Source of the DNA: Aegilops tauschii subsp. strangulata
Taxonomy: Eukaryota > Streptophyta > Magnoliopsida > Poales > Poaceae
Reading direction: 5' to 3'
Length of the DNA stretch: 64,000 bases
Assembly (NCBI RefSeq): GCF_002575655.3
Contig: NC_053037.3
Location: forward strand, 570,316,880 to 570,380,879
The notes below the pieces were generated by a model. The model was not told the origin of the DNA and did not search any database. It saw only the letters and a program-made list of their open reading frames with translations. Shown piece by piece: positions 43,582-55,093 of the stretch; positions within the stretch are counted from its first letter, which is position 1, and each line of letters starts with the position of its first letter. The translations under genes were made by a program, and so were the position numbers.

Positions 43582-44939
43582 GAGCATCTCCAATAGATGG
43601 TCCAAATGTAAAAATACCTAACTTTTGGACCGTCTGGAGCAAAAGACGCTGTTCCAACAGACAGTCCATATGTAAAAAAGTTTAGACCGCGGCCTCCCGG
43701 CGATGTAAAATTGAAAACTTTGTAATGCAAATTTACATCACGAGATACAACTGGTCCAAAACCGTGGCAGCCCGCGAATCGCCCAACCGCCACTTCATTT
43801 CGCTTCCGCCCGCCAGCTCCCCGCCCGCCGCAGCTCCCCGCTCGGCCGCCGCAGCTCTCCGACGCCGCCCCGCCGTAGATCCAAACGCCCGCCGCTGATT
43901 CCCCGCCTGGGTCGCCGCCTGCCGCCGCTCCGCCCCGCCCGCTCCCCGCCCGCCGCTGCCCCGCCCCGACCCGGTCCGCCTCCTCTCTGGCCGCCTCCGC
44001 ACCCCGTCCGCCTCCTCTCTGGCCGCCTCCGCCTCCGCTCTGGACGCCTCCGCCCCGCCCCGACCCCGTCCACCTCCGCCCCGCCCCAACCTCGTCCGCC
44101 TCCTCTCCGACTGCCTCCGCCTCCGGTCCGTCCGCCGCCCGCTCCCCGATGGCGCCGAAGAAGACGCCGAAGGGCAAGTCCGGTTTCTTCGGCGTGAGGG
44201 CAAAGCCCTTCAGGAAGTTCGGAGTGGAGTTCTCTGACGCCGGGCGGCGTTGGTGGCTCGACACGTATCCCACCGCCGATGATGCGGCGCGTGCCTACGA
44301 CATGGCGGTGTGGCGTGCCGGACGGCCGAAGACGGACCTCAACTTCCCAGAGATCGAGTCCCAGGCGGTGGCGGAGTGGCTCGTGCCGCAGGGCATTCGG
44401 ATGGAGGAGATGCCGGCGAAGAAGGCGAAGAAGAGACCGGCGGTTGTCGTCGCTCAGGGTGAGAGCGACGAGGCAGCGATGGCTCGGTTTGCGCGAGAGC
44501 ATCCGCAGTACATCCAGGCCGAGCTGGAGCATTACTGGAAGCACGACATCGAGGCGAAAAAGAAGGGGGTGAAGGAGGACGAGGCCGGCCCCTCGACTGT
44601 CATCCCTATCGAGTCATCGGATGAGGACTTGGGAGTCCGAGGAGGAGGACGAGGGTGCGATGCCCCGACCAAGGACGAGTTCTGGGAGCAGTTCCGCAGC
44701 TCGGACGACGAGGAGTAGTTTCATAAGTAATAGTTGAATTTGTGTATGAAACTATGTTGAATTTCATGTTTGAACTATGTTGAGATGAAGTAGTAATTGG
44801 TCGTTTTAATCTTCGTTTTGGACCATCCGTTGAAGTTGCTCTTTTTTTTTTTACATCTCCGATTTGGACCATTTGTTGGAGTTGTATTTTACATCCGGTT
44901 TTGTACCGTCAAAATGTGGACCATCTATTAGAGATGCTT
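43582..44939 (+). mobile_element. Element H3: non-autonomous PIF/Harbinger-like TIR element carrying an AP2/ERF-like gene
   Basis: The left end GAGCATCTCCAATAGATGG and the complement of the right end AAGCATCTCTAATAGATGG match over most bases, and TAA occurs directly outside both (43579-43581 and 44940-44942). Inside each end, tggtccaaa/gtaaaa-type words recur as subterminal repeats. The only coding capacity is the AP2-like ORF. The GC-rich core between AT-rich ends is typical of captured grass gene sequence. Confidence 0.75.
44149..44718 (+). CDS. AP2/ERF-like domain protein inside element H3 (189 residues)
   Basis: Intact frame starting ATGGCGCCGAAG. Residues about 12-72 read as one AP2/ERF-like DNA-binding domain: GFFGVRAKPF (the YRG-like start), FGVEFSDAGRRWWLDTY (beta-strand region with the conserved Trp), TADDAARAYDMAVWRAG (helix with AARAYD) and LNFPEIES (end). 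The rest is Lys-rich (KKAKKRP, a possible nuclear signal), then acidic, ending FWEQFRSSDDEE. AP2/ERF proteins are plant transcription factors, and DNA binding in the nucleus is inferred. Several positions differ from the canonical ERF consensus (WLDTY for WLGTF), so specificity may have changed. AP2-like ORFs in repeats are known from wheat gene predictions. Confidence 0.7.
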   Translation: MAPKKTPKGKSGFFGVRAKPFRKFGVEFSDAGRRWWLDTYPTADDAARAYDMAVWRAGRPKTDLNFPEIESQAVAEWLVPQGIRMEEMPAKKAKKRPAVVVAQGESDEAAMARFAREHPQYIQAELEHYWKHDIEAKKKGVKEDEAGPSTVIPIESSDEDLGVRGGGRGCDAPTKDEFWEQFRSSDDEE

Positions 44940-45159
44940 TAAGGACCGACATGACAAAACTAAAAAGATAGCAAAACATTTCTGAGGTTGACACCAACGA
45001 ATCAAACAACCCACATAGGAAAAGTTCCTAAGGATTAGAATCCTCCGAAATTCCCTTGAGAATTCTTTGAATCAAAGAAGTCCCAAACTCGTAAGCAAAC
45101 CTCAGGAAGTGAAGCAAGCCAGCTACAGGTCCATGTGCTACTTGTACTATTGTGATTTC

Positions 45160-45425
45160 CATTGTCTAAATACACATTTCGGAATAAAAATCACACGGGT
45201 ATATCCGAACATTCTATGTGCATGCACAATGTTTTTGGTGAAAAACGTTTTTTGTGGCTTGTGTAAAAAATACAATTTATGATGCATAAATTGTCTTTTT
45301 ACACAAGCCACAAAAAACCTCATTTTTCACCGAAAACTTTGTGCACGCACATAGAATGTCCGGATATACCCGCGGGATTTTTGTTCGGAATTTTTCAACT
45401 TTTTAAAATGTGTATTTAGACAATG
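45160..45425. repeat. Long foldback (266 bp), MITE-like
   Basis: The left arm starts cattgtctaaatacacattt and the right arm ends with its complement. The arms pair over about 115-130 bases with few mismatches and a short loop near 45281-45285. Flanking DNA also pairs weakly (gtgcatatgcacc near 45427 against about 45130-45145), so the element may extend to about 45115-45460. No target duplication could be fixed. Confidence 0.7.
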
Positions 45426-46463
45426 GGTGCATATGCACCTAGGAGCCATTGTCAATTTCCGAATAAAAAGAGGCCTTTTTTTATTGTGGCATTCACTGTG
45501 AAAAAATTATGTACGCCTTCATGCTTACTTATTGCACATGCCGCTGTAGTAGGTCACTGAGAAATAAACCCACTGCAGATACACCATTAGGCACTAGTTT
45601 TCATGAAAGCAAGGGTCGTGATAATTTAGTACAGATTATTCAGAAACCCAACTTTATAATACATTGATACTTGTTTAGTTACTCTTGGACGATTCAACAA
45701 GAAAAAACTAGCTTTTATGTCATCTGAATTGTCATCGTCTGGTAAACCATTGGCAGGACTGTCGTTTACCATGTAGGCCTGATTTGGATTTGAAAACAGT
45801 TACCAGCAGCAGCAGCAATCATGCCAAGACAGCAGGGGATATGGTCCTCCAGCATCCATACAAGGCAGCATTGTTGTCAAGGATGCAATCTCAGGTCCTA
45901 GTTGTGGAAGAAGTGCCAAGAGGTCTTCCAGGGACAAACAGAGCAATAAATTGCCATCAGCATCAGTTTTCAGTTTTCGTTTCATCCGAATATACCCTTC
46001 AGCAAAAGCATCAAGGATGGTTAGTGATGCTTTGGAAGTCAGTTTTTTAAACCGTCAGCTAGTGAAAACTGTTAAAGCACCTCCTTTGTCACAGTTTTGG
46101 CAAACGGGCTACACAGCTTATTACAGTTGACTTTATTGCAATTCGCAAAAGAAAAAACAATTGACTTTATTGCCCTAGGAACTCTGCATCGTCTCCTTAG
46201 GTTTATGTTTTTGTATTTTCAGACACGCCACAATGAACCGTAGCTCGGTTTTTATATAAAGTTGAAAGATTTTTGCCATTCCTAAAGAATTCTTTGTTCA
46301 TACAACCTGCTCCTGTTAATTATTTAGCACATCAACTACAGGATGTAGTTTTTACATGTTTTTTTGTTACTTCAACAATGTCACTGTTTATAAAGATGCT
46401 AAAAAGAAGATTCAGTACTCCCTCCCTCCAAATATAATTTTCAAATCTGGCTGGTAAAAGGAG
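45426..46463 (-). other. Downstream region of the DUF1618 gene, no gene seen
   Basis: No supported coding frame. A Stowaway-end-like word tactccctccctccaaatata at 46425-46445 lies just after the gene's stop codon on the minus strand, so a MITE scrap is part of or next to the 3' UTR. Confidence 0.4.
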
Positions 46464-48954
46464 CTACCTAAGTCGCAAGTTGAAAAATGATCCCTCTACT
46501 ATACGCATAACATCTGCAGACAAAATTTTACTACCAAATTTCCAGCCTCGCAACAAGGAGCATAACCATGCAATGACCAGTAAAAAAGAGAATACCATAG
46601 CACAAACATTGTCAATGTTTACCTGATCCTGCTGACATCAAAATGGAATCCAATTGCTGTAGTAACCTGGTCCGTTGTACATCAGCAGATTCATGATTCG
46701 ATGGCTGTACAATAATAGTTAGATATTAGTGAATGGAGATGGCAAGATGCACACATCTACAACAATCGATCAATATAGCATACCAGATTGTTCTCCCCAT
46801 TTTTCCAAGCTCCGATTGGTGCAGATGTGTCGTCCCCAACCCATGACCTTAAGCAAATGGCAAGAAAAAGCAAGATACGAAATGTTGTCTGCCATAATAA
46901 GTAGTGGAAAACCAGGAAAATAGGCAGATAAATTGACAAATCGTTATCATTGTTTCTACGAGTTGTACAAACACAGTAGAACTTACCATTGGTCATGATG
47001 TATATTTAATTCACGTACACAGGAATCGCCATCGACCTATACAAAAATGAAAATAAAAAAGTTAGGTGGTATAAATTCTTCAAAACGACGAAGAAAGCAG
47101 GTCACTTACTTTTGCATTGTTGGCAGTCTTCTCTGAGTGGTTTATCAATGTGGGTGAAAAATCACCTGCGACATGATTAAAAACATTAATAAATTGCAAG
47201 AGGTCAATACAGTTGTCATCAAGGATTTTAGCAGCAAGAGCAGCAAATTATTTCAAAAGTGTAGTCCAGGCCCTGTTCGGATGCCCAGCATATTTGGAGT
47301 TCTCTTGGAGAACCAAGGTTTAAGAAAAATAGAGGCAGTTTGAAATACTTTGACGAGTTCGGAACTTCGGATACAAAAAATATTGCAGTCAGATAGTGTG
47401 CTATTCCCCTAAATCTGGGCTATTTTAGAGAAACAAACCTACACCTTTTACCCTTGTTGGCTACTACTTCAATTTACAAGGTTGATTAGATTTTCCATGG
47501 CGGATCATGAATCCTAAGTCCTAAAAGTACAATTAAGAAAACTACAGTACAAAGATCAAATAGGTAGAAACAGCATAAACACAATTGGATACAGAACCAA
47601 ATAGATAAGCAAACCTATTTAGTGGCAAGAACCATCATTCATATGTGAGATGCACAAAAGCACATACTAATTAATGCCAGCTGCTCAATAAATATAAATA
47701 CCTGGAGTTGTATTCAGATAATAGGAGAATGTAGAGGGAACAAAGGCTGGCCGGATACAGTGATATTCCAAGTCCTCACAAGGTTGAATTGGTTTCACCA
47801 TCTTCTTGGCAAGGTCAACACCAACAATCCATGTGTTGTGATCATCCATTTTCACCTCGGATAGCAGGTAGACAAGTCTGTCACCTGGAACGCCAAAGGT
47901 CGGGCAAAGTGTTGTCAGGCTCCTAAATGTCAATTCCTTGTCCTGAGCATGAGCATCGCACATACGAGGGAACGATATAGAATCCACTGTGAAGTCATCA
48001 ACATGAACAGTGTGTGCCCTGAACCAAAAGTCCGATGGATCAATCCTATAGCATGTCCGGATGACCCAACCATCAGGGACCGCAATACCTTCATCCACTA
48101 CAAGACCACGGAGGGGCCTGGAATCATGGATGATACCGCTAACAACTTTAACTGGTCTGCAAAAATGTTGCATCTCAATGAACTCGAAGAGCCCATTGCA
48201 GTAGGTGACATCCCGGATCAGCCCCGGTTCGCCTTGCAGGATGTCCACGTGCGGTTTGGGAAGAGGGATGAGTCGGAGAACTGGGTCTTTATCAAGCACC
48301 TTGCAGGTGACAATGCCACGCCAGAGGTCTACCCAGCCTACCTCATCTGCTGCAAGCCCGATAGCCTTGTGGAATTGACAGGGCAGGTCGGCATTTGTCC
48401 TGACGGCAGGAGACGCCGGCAGCTGCAACGGTGTGGTGTTCCACTCGCGCGTCTTGGACGAGTAAATGTGGAGGTCGTAGTGCCCAATTTCACTCCCCAC
48501 AGAGAGATCGGCGAGGACGTAGCTGTCCTCGCCGTCGTCGCCGTCGGGGCAGGGAACCGAATCCCTGCTGCTGCCTAGAGGAGTTGGCGAGATGGGTTCG
48601 AGCGACGAGCTGCCGCCGGGCCCCGCCTTGTAGATGAGGTACTCGACGAGATTGCTCCCGTCGCTCCGGGTGATGAAGAGGAAACGGAAGAGGACGAGGC
48701 CCTTGGCGGAGAAGAGAAACAGGGGCATGAAGTCGAAGTCGCCCTCGCCATCGAGCTCGGAGAGGTGGACGTGGAAGTAGGAGACTTCCGGCGGGGGCAC
48801 GAGGTTGAAGCCCACCTTGACGTCGCGGCCGGCGGTCGTCTTGCACGCGGCGCTGGTGGTCGTCGTCGTACCCCTTCTTTTCGAGGAGAACCCAAGAAGG
48901 GTACCGCGGAACGGGGGCAGCGTCGCCGGCGGAATCGCCGGCGGAGGAGGCCAT
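46464..48954 (-). CDS. DUF1618 domain protein, six exons, frameshift in exon 1
   Basis: Exons on the minus strand: 48954-47702, 47165-47110, 47036-46987, 46847-46784, 46704-46623 and 46513-46464. All junctions are GT-AG and the phases fit, giving about 517 residues. Exon 1 starts MASSAGDSAGDAAPVPRYPS and WVLLEKKGY, the usual start of grass DUF1618 proteins. It then needs a one-base correction near 48870 to enter the main frame (VKVGFNLVPPPEVSYFHVHL). The DUF1618 core includes GWVDLWRGIVTCKVLD and LIRDVTYCNGLFEFIEM. Later exons read DFSPTLINHSEKTANNAK, WVGDDTSAPIGAWKNGEN and a Leu-rich end. The function of this large grass family is unknown. Either the frameshift is real and the gene is damaged, or it is a sequence error. 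Confidence 0.75.
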
Positions 48955-48965
48955 GCCAGCCAGGC

Positions 48966-49055
48966 GGCGCGAGGCGTGGGCGCGGATCGGATTTGGGACC
49001 TAGGGTTTGTTGCGGCGCGAGGGGTGGGCGCGGCGCGGATTTGGGATCTAGGGTT
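48966..49055 (-). promoter_or_regulatory. Tandem duplication with telo-box-like words upstream of the DUF1618 gene
   Basis: Two copies of a unit of about 42 bases, 48 bases apart, each contain ggatttgggayctagggtt. On the minus strand they give AAACCCTAG and GAACCCTAG, close to the plant telo-box found near transcription starts. They lie 12-100 bases upstream of the start codon, so in the 5' UTR or core promoter. Confidence 0.45.
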
Positions 49056-49479
49056 CGCCTCTCCACGGTATGACCTCCGGTGTTTAACTTTTTATTTATT
49101 TATTTTATTACAGCAAATAAGACTTTGTTCCCAAATGATAGACATGTGGTTAATAACCAGCCTTCTAGCAGCTTATTTATAAGCCTAACTTGAAATTTTT
49201 ATTTAAGAAGTATATTAACTAAGGGGTCCGCATTGATTTTTCGATGTGCCGTGTCTAGGCATTTTTTACATATGATCGCTTTTTGTTCTCAAGATTTAGG
49301 AGTTGAGGTTCGAACATAATTCATCGCGAAGGTCCTGATTGGAAGAGTAGCTCTACCACACCTTTGGATCTTCTCTCCAACTAGTTGGCGACATTGTCAC
49401 CACACATACCATGCTACAAACAATTACCAATTACAGTACCGGAACTTCTCCCAACCTCGGTTTTAGTTTGGACAAAATC

Positions 49480-50340
49480 TTCATCGTGACAGAAACCTAG
49501 TCTATCTTGCACGACAGCTTGTCTAAGAATATCTCTCGATCCCAGCTTTCATACCTCGCGTGCTCGACGACAAGTAAATAACTAGTGTTGTTATCGTCCA
49601 TTCTAATTGACCAAACAACATTGAGGAGAACGTGGAATATGTCGGCCTGCAAGAACTCCATAGCAAGACATAGCCCCTTACAACACCTTCCAAACTGTCT
49701 TTTCAAACCTGATTCGGTTGTGCATTCCCTGTCCATCTAGGCATTCTGGTTTTAACACATGTTGGTGTTCAAGTTCACGGTGATAAAATGAACAAATAGA
49801 GAAAGTTCCCGATCAGGTCTTCCACCTTTGTTAACATGGTTGCATCTCTTGGTGTGATAACTTGACGTGATACGTACACTGGTTGGAATCCAAGAATTCT
49901 GCCAAATATTAATTTGTGCTTCGGTCCCAACCCACCAAATGCAACCCCTGTGAAAAGTTTGAATCCCTGCAACCATGCTTTGCAAGTGTATGAGGATCCC
50001 TTCTTAGGACTAGCTTTCAAGATATAGCCATCTGGATAATATTTCAATGCACGTGGCACAAAGAGTCAGAGTTATGGATTAGTCGCTGACACCGTTTTGC
50101 TAACATATGCATGGTAAGATTAAAATTGTGAAGGTACCTAAACCCCAATCACCCCTTCTTCTTCTTCGGAGTGCAGAACTTCCACCAAGCGAACCAATGC
50201 ATCTTATTTTTCTCCTCACTATCTCCCCACCAAAACAAGCAATTTTATCATTGATTGACTTGCAAACTCCATCTGACAGTTAGAAACAAACATGGACTGG
50301 GATGGAATTGCTTGAGCAACCTATTTAATCATAATTTCTT
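49480..50340 (-). pseudogene. LINE reverse-transcriptase C-terminal fragment
   Basis: Minus-strand pieces match the end of the RT region and the following zinc-knuckle region of plant LINEs: WWGDSEEKNKMHWFAWWKFC (near 50150-50230), KYYPDGYILKASPKKGSSYT (near 50000-50050), and the ITPRDATMLTKVEDLIG stretch (near 49810-49870). Several frames and stops are involved. It is unrelated in position and orientation to the LINE fragment at 26317. Confidence 0.65.
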
Positions 50341-51088
50341 TTCATTGCATTGAAAGGGTTTTTTCTTTCCATCCCTTCAACCTCTAACAAGTGTATCAAT
50401 AAGATGTTAGAAGAAGTCACTCCTGTCTACCCCTATGGTAAAGCCGAGTAGAAAAGGAAGAAGTAAACCGGGCGCCACCGTCTACCGCCGTCCGGATAAG
50501 ACGTGTCGCTTACCTCCTCGTGGGTGATGAATCAACGCGTGATGGAAGGCTTTAGGGGGGAGATTTGGGCGGTGAGGCGAATGTGGCTAGCTACATAGGG
50601 CGATCGATTCGGCAGGAGGTGACGCAATTCCTCCCACCACTTTTTTGGGGATGCGCGCAAGCTCGCGCCATCTCTCTGCTCGCACGAGCTCGATGCCGCG
50701 TTCTCCTCCCCTGCATCGCTCGAGCCTGGATGAGAGGAAACGGTCGATTTGGCTGTTCCTAGAGGGCCTACCTAAGGGGTGCTTCAAGGTTCGTGCCATG
50801 CAAGCCAAACAGTAAATATAGACTACCAAACTGGAGAAATTTGCATCGCGCAAGACTGGTTGGACCGAATGCATGCTACCAAATGCATCCTTGAAGAATG
50901 ACAAGTGCCCGCGGGAGTGGGGTTTAAGTCTAGGTGTCGTATTCGTTCACTGGAGTTATAGATTGAATTCCTACACCTAATTCCGTGACAGCCAAACGAG
51001 TCAGGGTTGGAATTCGGAAATGAAATCCGTGAATTTTGACCTAAATGAAAGGGCCAAATGAGCTGTAAGTTAATTAGTATGGCACCCT
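50341..51088. other. Spacer before element D, no gene seen
   Basis: Mixed composition with a GC-richer stretch at 50460-50770. Short frames show no known domain. Confidence 0.4.
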
Positions 51089-52831
51089 TGAAGGAAATAT
51101 GCCCTAGAGGCAATAATAAAGTTGTTATTTATATTTCCTTATATCATGATAAATGTTTATTATTCATGCTAGAATTGTATTAACCGGAAGCTTAGTACAT
51201 GTGTGAATACATAGACAAACAGAGTGTCACTAGTATGCCTCTACTTGACTAGCTCGTTGAATCAAAGATGGTTAAGTTTCCTAGCCATAGACATGAGTTG
51301 TCATTCGATTAACGGGATCACATCATTAGAGAATGATGTGATTGACTTGACCCATTCCGTTAGCTTAGCACTTGATCGTTTAGTATGTTGCTATTGCTTT
51401 CTTCATGACTTATACATGTTCCTATGACTATGAGATTATGCAACTCCCGAATACCGGAGGAACACTTTGTGTGCTACCAAACGTCACAACGTAACTGGGT
51501 GATTATAAAGGTGCTCTACAGGTGTCTCCGATGGTACTTGTTGAGTTGGCAAAGATCAAGATTAGGATTTGTCACTCCGATTGTCGGAGAGGTATCTCTG
51601 GGCCCTCTCGGTAATGCACATCACTATAAGCCTTGCAAGCAATGTAACTAATGAGTTAGTTGCGGGATGATGCATTACGGAATGAGTAAAGAGACTTGCC
51701 GGTAACGAGATTGAACTAGGTATTGAGATACCGACGATCGAATCTCGGGCAAGTAACATACCGATGACAAAGGGAACAACGTATGTTGTTATGCGGTTTG
51801 ACCAATAAAGATCTTCGTAGAATATGTAGGAGCCAAAATGAGCATCCAGGTTCCGCTATTGGTTATTGACCGGAGACGTGTCTCGGTCATGTCTACATAG
51901 TTCTCGAACCCGCAGGGTCCGCACGCTTAACGTTCGGTGACGATCAGTATTATGAGTTTATGTGTTTTCATGTACCGAAGGTAGTTCGGAGTCCCGGATA
52001 TGATCACGGACATGACGAGGAGTCTCAAAATGGTCGAGACATAAAGGTCGATATATTGGAAGCCTATATTTCGACATCGGAATAGTTCCGGGTGAAATCG
52101 GGATTTTAACGGAGTACCGGGAGGTTACCGGAACCCCCCGGTAAGTGTATGGGCCTTAATGGGCCATAGTGGAGAGAGAGAGAGAGAGGAGACCAGGGCA
52201 GGCCGCGCGCCCCCTCTCCCTTTGGTCCGAATTGGACTAGGAGGGGGGCGGCGCCCCCCTTTCCTTCCTCCCTCTCTCCCCCTTCCTTCTCTCCTAGTCC
52301 AACTAGGAAGGGGGGGGGAATCCTACTCCCGGTGGGAGTAGGAGTCCTCCAGGGCGCGCCATAGAGGGCCGGCCCTCCCCCCTCCTCCACTCCTTTATAT
52401 ACGTGGCCAGGGGGGCACCCCATAAACACACAAGTTGATCATTGATCTTTTAGCCGTGTGCGGTGCCCCCTCCACCATAATCCACCTCGGTCATATCGTA
52501 CCGGTGCTTAGGCGAAGCCCTGCGTCGGTAGCATCATCATCACCGTCATCACGCCGTCTTGCTGACGAAACTCTCCCTCGAAGCTCTGTTGGATCGTGAG
52601 TTCGTGGGACGTCACCGAGCTAAACGTGCGCTGAACTCGGAGGTGCCGTGTGTTCGGTACTTGGATCGGTCGGATCGTGAAGACGTATGACTACATCAAC
52701 CGCGTTGTCATAACGCTTCCGCTTGCGGTCTACGAGGGTACATGGACGACACTCTTCCCTCTCGTTGCTATGCATCACCATGATCTTGCGTGTGCGTAGG
52801 AATTTTTTTGAAATTACTACATTCCCCAACA
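51089..52831 (+). repeat. Left (5') LTR of element D
   Basis: 1743 bp, in line with BARE-type LTRs of about 1.8 kb. A ctcctttatatacgtgg box near 52389-52405 is the likely TATA region of the element promoter. Confidence 0.85.
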
Positions 52832-52832
52832 G

Positions 52833-52848
52833 TGGCATCCGAGCCAGG
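52833..52848 (+). promoter_or_regulatory. Primer-binding site of element D, mutated
   Basis: tggcatccgagccagg differs at two positions from the initiator tRNA-Met site TGGTATCAGAGCCAGG and lies one base after the LTR. Confidence 0.8.
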
Positions 52849-54120
52849 TTTATGCGTAGATGTTATATGCACGAGTAGAACACAAGTGAGTTGTGGGCGA
52901 TACTAGTCATACTGCTTACCAGCATGTCACACTTTGATTCGGCGGTATTGTTGGATGAAGCGGCCCGGACCGACATTACGCGTACGCTTACGCGAGACTG
53001 GTTCTACCGACGTGCTTCGCACACAGGTGGCTGGCGGGTGTCAGTTTCTCCAACTTTAGTTGAATCGAGTGTGGCTACGCCCGGTCCTTGTGAAGGTTAA
53101 AATAGCACATACTTGATGAAATATCGTTGTGGTTTCGATGCGTAGGTAAGAACGGTTCTTGCTCAGCCCGTAGCAGCCACGTAAAACTTGCAACAGCAAA
53201 GTAGAGGACGTCTAACTTGTTTTTGCAGGGCATGTTTTGATGTGATATGGTCAAGACGTGATGAGATATAAATTGTTGTATGAGATGATAATGTTTTGTT
53301 AAAGTTATCGGCAACTGGCAGGAGCCTTATGGTTGTCTCTTTATTGCATAAGATGCAAGTGCCATGTAATTGCTTTACTTTATCGCTATGCGATAGCAAT
53401 AGTTGCAAAAGCAATAGCTGGTGAGACGACCATGTGACGACACGTTGATAAAAGATCAAGATGATGGATATCATGGTGTCATGCCGGTAACAATGGAGAT
53501 CATGACAGTACTTTGGAGATGGAGATCAAAAGCACAAGATGATGATGGCCATATCATGTCACATATTTTGATTGCATGTGATGTTTATCTTTTATACATC
53601 GTATTTTGCTTAGTTCGGCGGTAGCTTTATAAGATGATCCCTTACTAAAATTTCAAGGTATAAGTGTTCTCCCTGAGTATGCACCATTGCGACAGTTCTT
53701 TGTGCCGAGACACCACGTGATGATCGGGTGTGATAAGCTCTACGTTCACATACAACGGGTGCAAGCCAGTTTTGCACACGCAGAATACTCGGGTTAAACT
53801 TGACGAGCCTAGCATATGCAGATATGGCCTCTGTACACTCGAGACCGAAAGGTCGAGCGTGAATCATATAGTAGATATGATCAACATAGTGATGTTCACC
53901 ATTGAAAACTACTCCATCTCACGTGATGATCGGACATGGTTTAGTTGATTTGGATCACGTGATCATTTAGATGACTAGAGGGATGTCTATCTAAGTGGGA
54001 GTTCTTAAGTAATATGATTAATTGAACTTTAAATTTATCATGAACTTAGTCCTGGTAGTATTAGAATATCTATGTTGTAGATCAATAGCTCGCGTTTAGC
54101 TCCCCTATTTTATTTTTGAT
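52849..54120 (+). other. Leader region of element D
   Basis: Long untranslated leader between the primer site and gag, as in BARE-type elements. No gene is seen. Confidence 0.5.
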
Positions 54121-55093
54121 ATGTTCATAGAGAAAACTAAGTTGAAAGATGTTAGTAGCAATGATGTGGATTGGATCCGTGATCTGAGGATTATCCTCAT
54201 TGCTGCACAAAAGAATTATGTCCTTGATGCACCGCTAGGTGACAGACCGATTGCAGGAGCAGATGCAGATGTTATGAACGTTTGGCAAGCTCGATATGAT
54301 GACAACTTGATAGTTTAGGGCACCATGCTTTACGGCTTAGAATCGGGGCTTTAAAGACGTTTTGAACGCCACGGAGCATATGAGATGTTCCAAGAGTTGA
54401 AATTAGTATTTCAGACTCATGCCCATGTCGAAAGGTATGAGACCTTTGACAAGCACTTTGCCTATAAGATGGAGGAGAATTGCTCAGCTAGTGAGCATGT
54501 GCTCAGAATGTCTGAGTACTACAATCACTTGAATCAAGTGGGAGTTAATCTTCCAGATAAGATAGTGATTGACAGAGTTCTCTAGTCACTATCACCAAGT
54601 TACTAGAACTTCGTGATGAACTATAATATGCAAGGGATAACGGGAACGATTCCCAAGCTCTTCGTGATGCTGAAATCGACGAAGGTAGAAATCATGAAAA
54701 GCATCAAGTGTTGATGGTTGACAAGACCACTAGTTTCAAGAAAAGGGCAAAGGGAAGAAGGGGAACTTCAAGAAGGACGGCAAGCAAGTTGCTACTCAAG
54801 TGAAGAAGCCCGAGTCTGGACCTAAGCCTGAGACTAAGTGCTTCTACTGCAAAGGAACTGGTCACTGGAAGCAGAACTGCCCCAAGTATTTGGCGGATAA
54901 GAAGGATGGCAAAGTGAACAAAGGTATATTTGATATACATGTTATTGATGTGTACTTTACTAGTGTTTATAGCAACCCCTCAGTATTTGATACTAGTGCA
55001 GTTGCTAAGATTAGTAACTCGAAACGGGAGTTGCAGAATGAACAAAGACTAGTTAAGGGTGAAGTGACGATGTGTGTTGGAAGTGGTTCCAAG
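54121..55093 (+). pseudogene. Copia gag and protease start of element D, decayed and truncated
   Basis: Pieces in changing frames match the BARE/Angela gag: DWIRDLRIILIAAQKNYVLD (near 54165), EMFQELKLVFQTHAHVERYE (near 54390) and the zinc knuckle CFYCKGTGHWKQNC (near 54845). After it, the protease start reads VFDTSAVAKISNSK, where related elements have D-T-G, so the catalytic Gly has become Ser. Several stops and indels interrupt the gag. At 55093 element E cuts the protein. Confidence 0.75.

Noticed and set aside
43545..44544. Long minus-strand frames of 240-250 residues opposite the AP2-like ORF
   Set aside because: Arg/Gly-rich shadows of GC-rich sequence without domains; the plus-strand ORF explains the region.
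45784..46050. Plus-strand 88-residue frame downstream of the DUF1618 gene
   Set aside because: No domain, no splice context and no conserved motif; not enough to call a gene.
47949..48578. Plus-strand 209-residue frame opposite the DUF1618 exon
   Set aside because: Antisense shadow of a well-supported coding exon; no domain.
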